From Marinobacter panjinensis (GTDB lineage Bacteria; Pseudomonadota; Gammaproteobacteria; Pseudomonadales; Oleiphilaceae), in NCBI RefSeq assembly GCF_005298175.1, contig NZ_SZYH01000001.1:2170001-2234000 (forward strand): a stretch of 64,000 bases of DNA, read 5' to 3'. The translations under genes and the position numbers were made by a program. The notes under the pieces are model-generated. The model did not search any database and had not been told where the DNA came from. It worked only from the letters and a program-made list of their open reading frames with translations. Positions within the stretch are counted from its first letter, which is position 1. Each line of letters opens with the position of its first letter. Shown here in pieces: positions 62,444 to 64,000 of this stretch.

Positions 62444-63187
62444 TCAGCGGGTTCTGCGCCAGGCACTGAGTTCTGCAATGGTGTGCTGGAATTTGCGGCG
62501 GGTCTCCCGGATCACGAAGGGCACATCCTGCGGCGGCTGTATTTCTTCAAAGTGATGCGACAGGATTTCCCGCATACCGTCCAGAACTGTACGTGGCTGG
62601 CCGTTACGTTCAAACCCGCCAATCCAGTTGTTCCTGGGCGTGAACTCTTCCATCAGGGTATAGGGCGAGCTGATCACCAGTGTGCCACCATCGGCGAGGC
62701 GCTGGTGAATATCCCCCAGGAATGCCCCAGGATCCTGCAGGCGGTCAATCAGGTTACCGGCAAAAATCAGGTCGTAGTCCCGGTGCTCTTCTCCCAGCCG
62801 GCAGGCATCACCCGTGGCGAAGGATACCCGCTCGGCCGCTCTCGCCAGGCCAAGCTCTTCAAGGCTTACCGTGGCTCGCGTTCCCAGTTCCCCTTCGTCC
62901 CGGCGAAAATAATCGATCGCTCCCGTATGCCGGAGGTTTTGCGCCGCATCCACAAAGCTTTTCGAAAGATCCACACCAGCAACCTGTTCAAACACCCTGC
63001 CAAGCTCGAACGCTGTGCGGCCAACCGCACATCCCAGGTCCAGAGCCTTGCGTTTATCCCGGCCGGCCATCAGTTCCTGACAGATGCCGGCACAACGGGC
63101 CGGGTAATTGCCGATTCCGAAATAGCTCTCACCGAAATGAAATCCCAGATACTGGCTGAGCAGTTCGTCGGTTTCGTACACGTTCAT
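62444..63187 (-). CDS. Ovothiol-type methyltransferase (OvoA C-terminal domain as a separate protein)
   Basis: A 247-residue methyltransferase that starts MNVYETDELLSQYLGFHFGE and contains SAM motif ALDLGCAVGRTAFELGRVFE, GDACRLGEEHRDYDLIFAGN, NLIDRLQDPGAFLGDIHQRL and YTLMEEFTPRNNWIGGF. These match the C-terminal domain of OvoA, which N-methylates 5-thiohistidine to ovothiol A. In OvoA this domain is fused to DinB and FGE-type sulfoxide-synthase domains; here it is a separate gene that starts 9 bases after the stop of a sulfoxide-synthase-like gene. Its stop abuts the convergent Hen1-like gene. Confidence 0.88.
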   Translation of the reverse strand: MNVYETDELLSQYLGFHFGESYFGIGNYPARCAGICQELMAGRDKRKALDLGCAVGRTAFELGRVFEQVAGVDLSKSFVDAAQNLRHTGAIDYFRRDEGELGTRATVSLEELGLARAAERVSFATGDACRLGEEHRDYDLIFAGNLIDRLQDPGAFLGDIHQRLADGGTLVISSPYTLMEEFTPRNNWIGGFERNGQPRTVLDGMREILSHHFEEIQPPQDVPFVIRETRRKFQHTIAELSAWRRTR

Positions 63188-63196
63188 GGCTGATCC

Positions 63197-64000
63197 TCAG
63201 TGATTATCCGCGCCGGTTTGCGGGAGCGCACAGGTGCGAAACCCGGTGTAAACATCGTTTCTCTGGGCCAGGTAAGCCTGGCGATAGGTCCCCCGGATAA
63301 GGTTCGGTGACGTGGCGCAGCTGCCACCACGGGTGACCTTGTGATCCCCGAACTGCAGCGTCGACATGAACGGGTACATATCAATCCGGAATCCGTCGTA
63401 GGGGAAGAACTGGCTGCTCGTCCACTCCCACACACTGCCGATCATCTGGCGACAACCAAAGGGGCTGTCACCGGCCGGAAAATCCTGAACCGGGTTCCGC
63501 GCCATGGCCCGACCACCCATATCTGCGTGCTCATGGCCCACCGGGGCGTTGCCCCAGGGGAACCGCGTGAAGGGCTCACCCACCCGGTTACCCAGGGCAG
63601 CCACTTCCCACTCATACTCTGTCGGCAGTCGCCGGCCAGCCCACTTGCACCAGGCTTCCGCTTCCCAATAGGTGATATGGCACACTGGGGCATCGGGATT
63701 CAATGTCTGCCATTGATCGAAAAACCGCTCCTGCCACTGGCCTTCATGCCAGCGCCAGTACAGTGGGTGTTTCGGAGCATGCAGCACAGGCTCGGGGCTG
63801 CCGTGAACCAGTGCAACATCCGTCTCCGTCTGTAGCCAATTGCGGCCACCAAACGACCAGAGCTCCGGGCGCCGGTATCCGCCATCATCCACGAACGCCA
63901 TAAACTCTCGGTTGGACACCGGCATACGGGAAATCGCAAACGGTTCCAGCTCCACTTCAAACCTTGGCTTCTCGTTGTCGAAGGCAAAATCGGTAGTGGC
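63197..64000 (-). CDS. Formylglycine-generating-enzyme-type sulfoxide synthase (EgtB/OvoA/SenA-like), 5' end beyond window
   Basis: The frame is open to the right edge; 267 codons are visible, corresponding to the C-terminal FGE-sulfatase domain. Blocks are FAFDNEKPRFEVELEPFAIS, MPVSNREFMAFVDDGGYRRP, PVCHITYWEAEAWCKWAGRR, LPTEYEWEVAALG, GSVWEWTSSQFFPYDGFR and RGGSCATSPNLIRGTYRQ, ending DVYTGFRTCAL. These look closer to EgtB/SenA than to the corresponding parts of OvoA, as I remember them. Such enzymes join cysteine or a related thiol to histidine or hercynine using iron and oxygen. The DinB domain with its iron-binding His residues lies outside. The next gene encodes an OvoA-type methyltransferase. 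A GTG at 63955 is internal, not the start. Confidence 0.83.
   Translation of the reverse strand, partial: ATTDFAFDNEKPRFEVELEPFAISRMPVSNREFMAFVDDGGYRRPELWSFGGRNWLQTETDVALVHGSPEPVLHAPKHPLYWRWHEGQWQERFFDQWQTLNPDAPVCHITYWEAEAWCKWAGRRLPTEYEWEVAALGNRVGEPFTRFPWGNAPVGHEHADMGGRAMARNPVQDFPAGDSPFGCRQMIGSVWEWTSSQFFPYDGFRIDMYPFMSTLQFGDHKVTRGGSCATSPNLIRGTYRQAYLAQRNDVYTGFRTCALPQTGADNH

Noticed and set aside
1..64000. CRISPR arrays, rRNA or tRNA genes, prophage or integrase
   Set aside because: No regularly spaced direct repeats, no tRNA-like cloverleaf sequence and no phage or integrase genes were seen by eye; a covariance-model scan would be needed to exclude tRNAs fully.

Overview
The window comes from a marine gammaproteobacterium and looks most like Marinobacter or a close relative. 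This is inferred from gene content and order: a wax ester synthase/DGAT, PHA-granule and FFLEELY-type proteins beside ubiE-ubiJ-ubiB, hisIE-tatABC-rsmE, pepP-ubiH-ubiI next to ygfB, zapA-6S RNA-5-FCL, aroQ-accBC-prmA and dusB-fis-purHD. Most of the 64 kb is dense, operon-organised core chromosome. No tRNA, rRNA, CRISPR array, prophage or intact insertion sequence was seen.

Layout. 1-3.5 kb: a FIST sensor and a hybrid histidine kinase, arranged like NosP/NahK nitric-oxide sensing pairs; the kinase runs off the left edge. 3.6-8.7 kb: a porin, a wax ester synthase/DGAT, an alpha/beta hydrolase, an FFLEELY-type protein and a PHA-system protein. 8.8-15 kb: ubiE-ubiJ-ubiB, hisI-hisE, tatA-tatB-tatC and rsmE, many with overlapping starts and stops. 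15-20.4 kb (minus strand): DUF808 protein, ubiI-like, ubiH, pepP, ygfB. 20.5-23.8 kb: a zinc-responsive set (DUF2796 periplasmic protein behind a Zur-like box, DUF3299 protein, ABC ATPase and permease). 23.8-30.1 kb: a ZapB-like small protein, zapA, 6S RNA, 5-FCL, a 53-residue membrane protein, ilvA, rpiA, an acyl-CoA dehydrogenase and ppa. 30.2-35.2 kb: DUF2333, a LapD-like degenerate GGDEF/EAL receptor and a divergent REC-REC-GGDEF diguanylate cyclase. 35.2-36.1 kb is decayed DNA: a frameshifted gene and an ISL3-type transposase fragment. 36.4-45.6 kb: aroQ-accB-accC, prmA, a DUF3426 protein, dusB-fis, purH, purD.

The most distinctive block is 45.6-56.7 kb on the minus strand. A membrane histidine kinase and an NtrC-type regulator lie upstream of two ABC binding proteins, two permeases, two ATPases, a zinc alcohol dehydrogenase and a hotdog thioesterase. 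Between regulator and transporter there is a clear sigma-54 -24/-12 promoter preceded by two perfect copies of the palindrome ATGAGCG-N5-CGCTCAT, centred 33 bp apart. It reads as a self-contained, substrate-induced uptake and oxidation system of unknown substrate.

The right end holds a Fur-type TonB receptor, a lipoprotein hydrolase, a CPA2 cation/proton antiporter translationally coupled to a stand-alone Hen1-like methyltransferase, and on the opposite strand an EgtB/OvoA-like sulfoxide synthase (cut by the window edge) followed by a separate ovothiol-type methyltransferase. Several intergenic regions carry long inverted repeats of at least two architectures.
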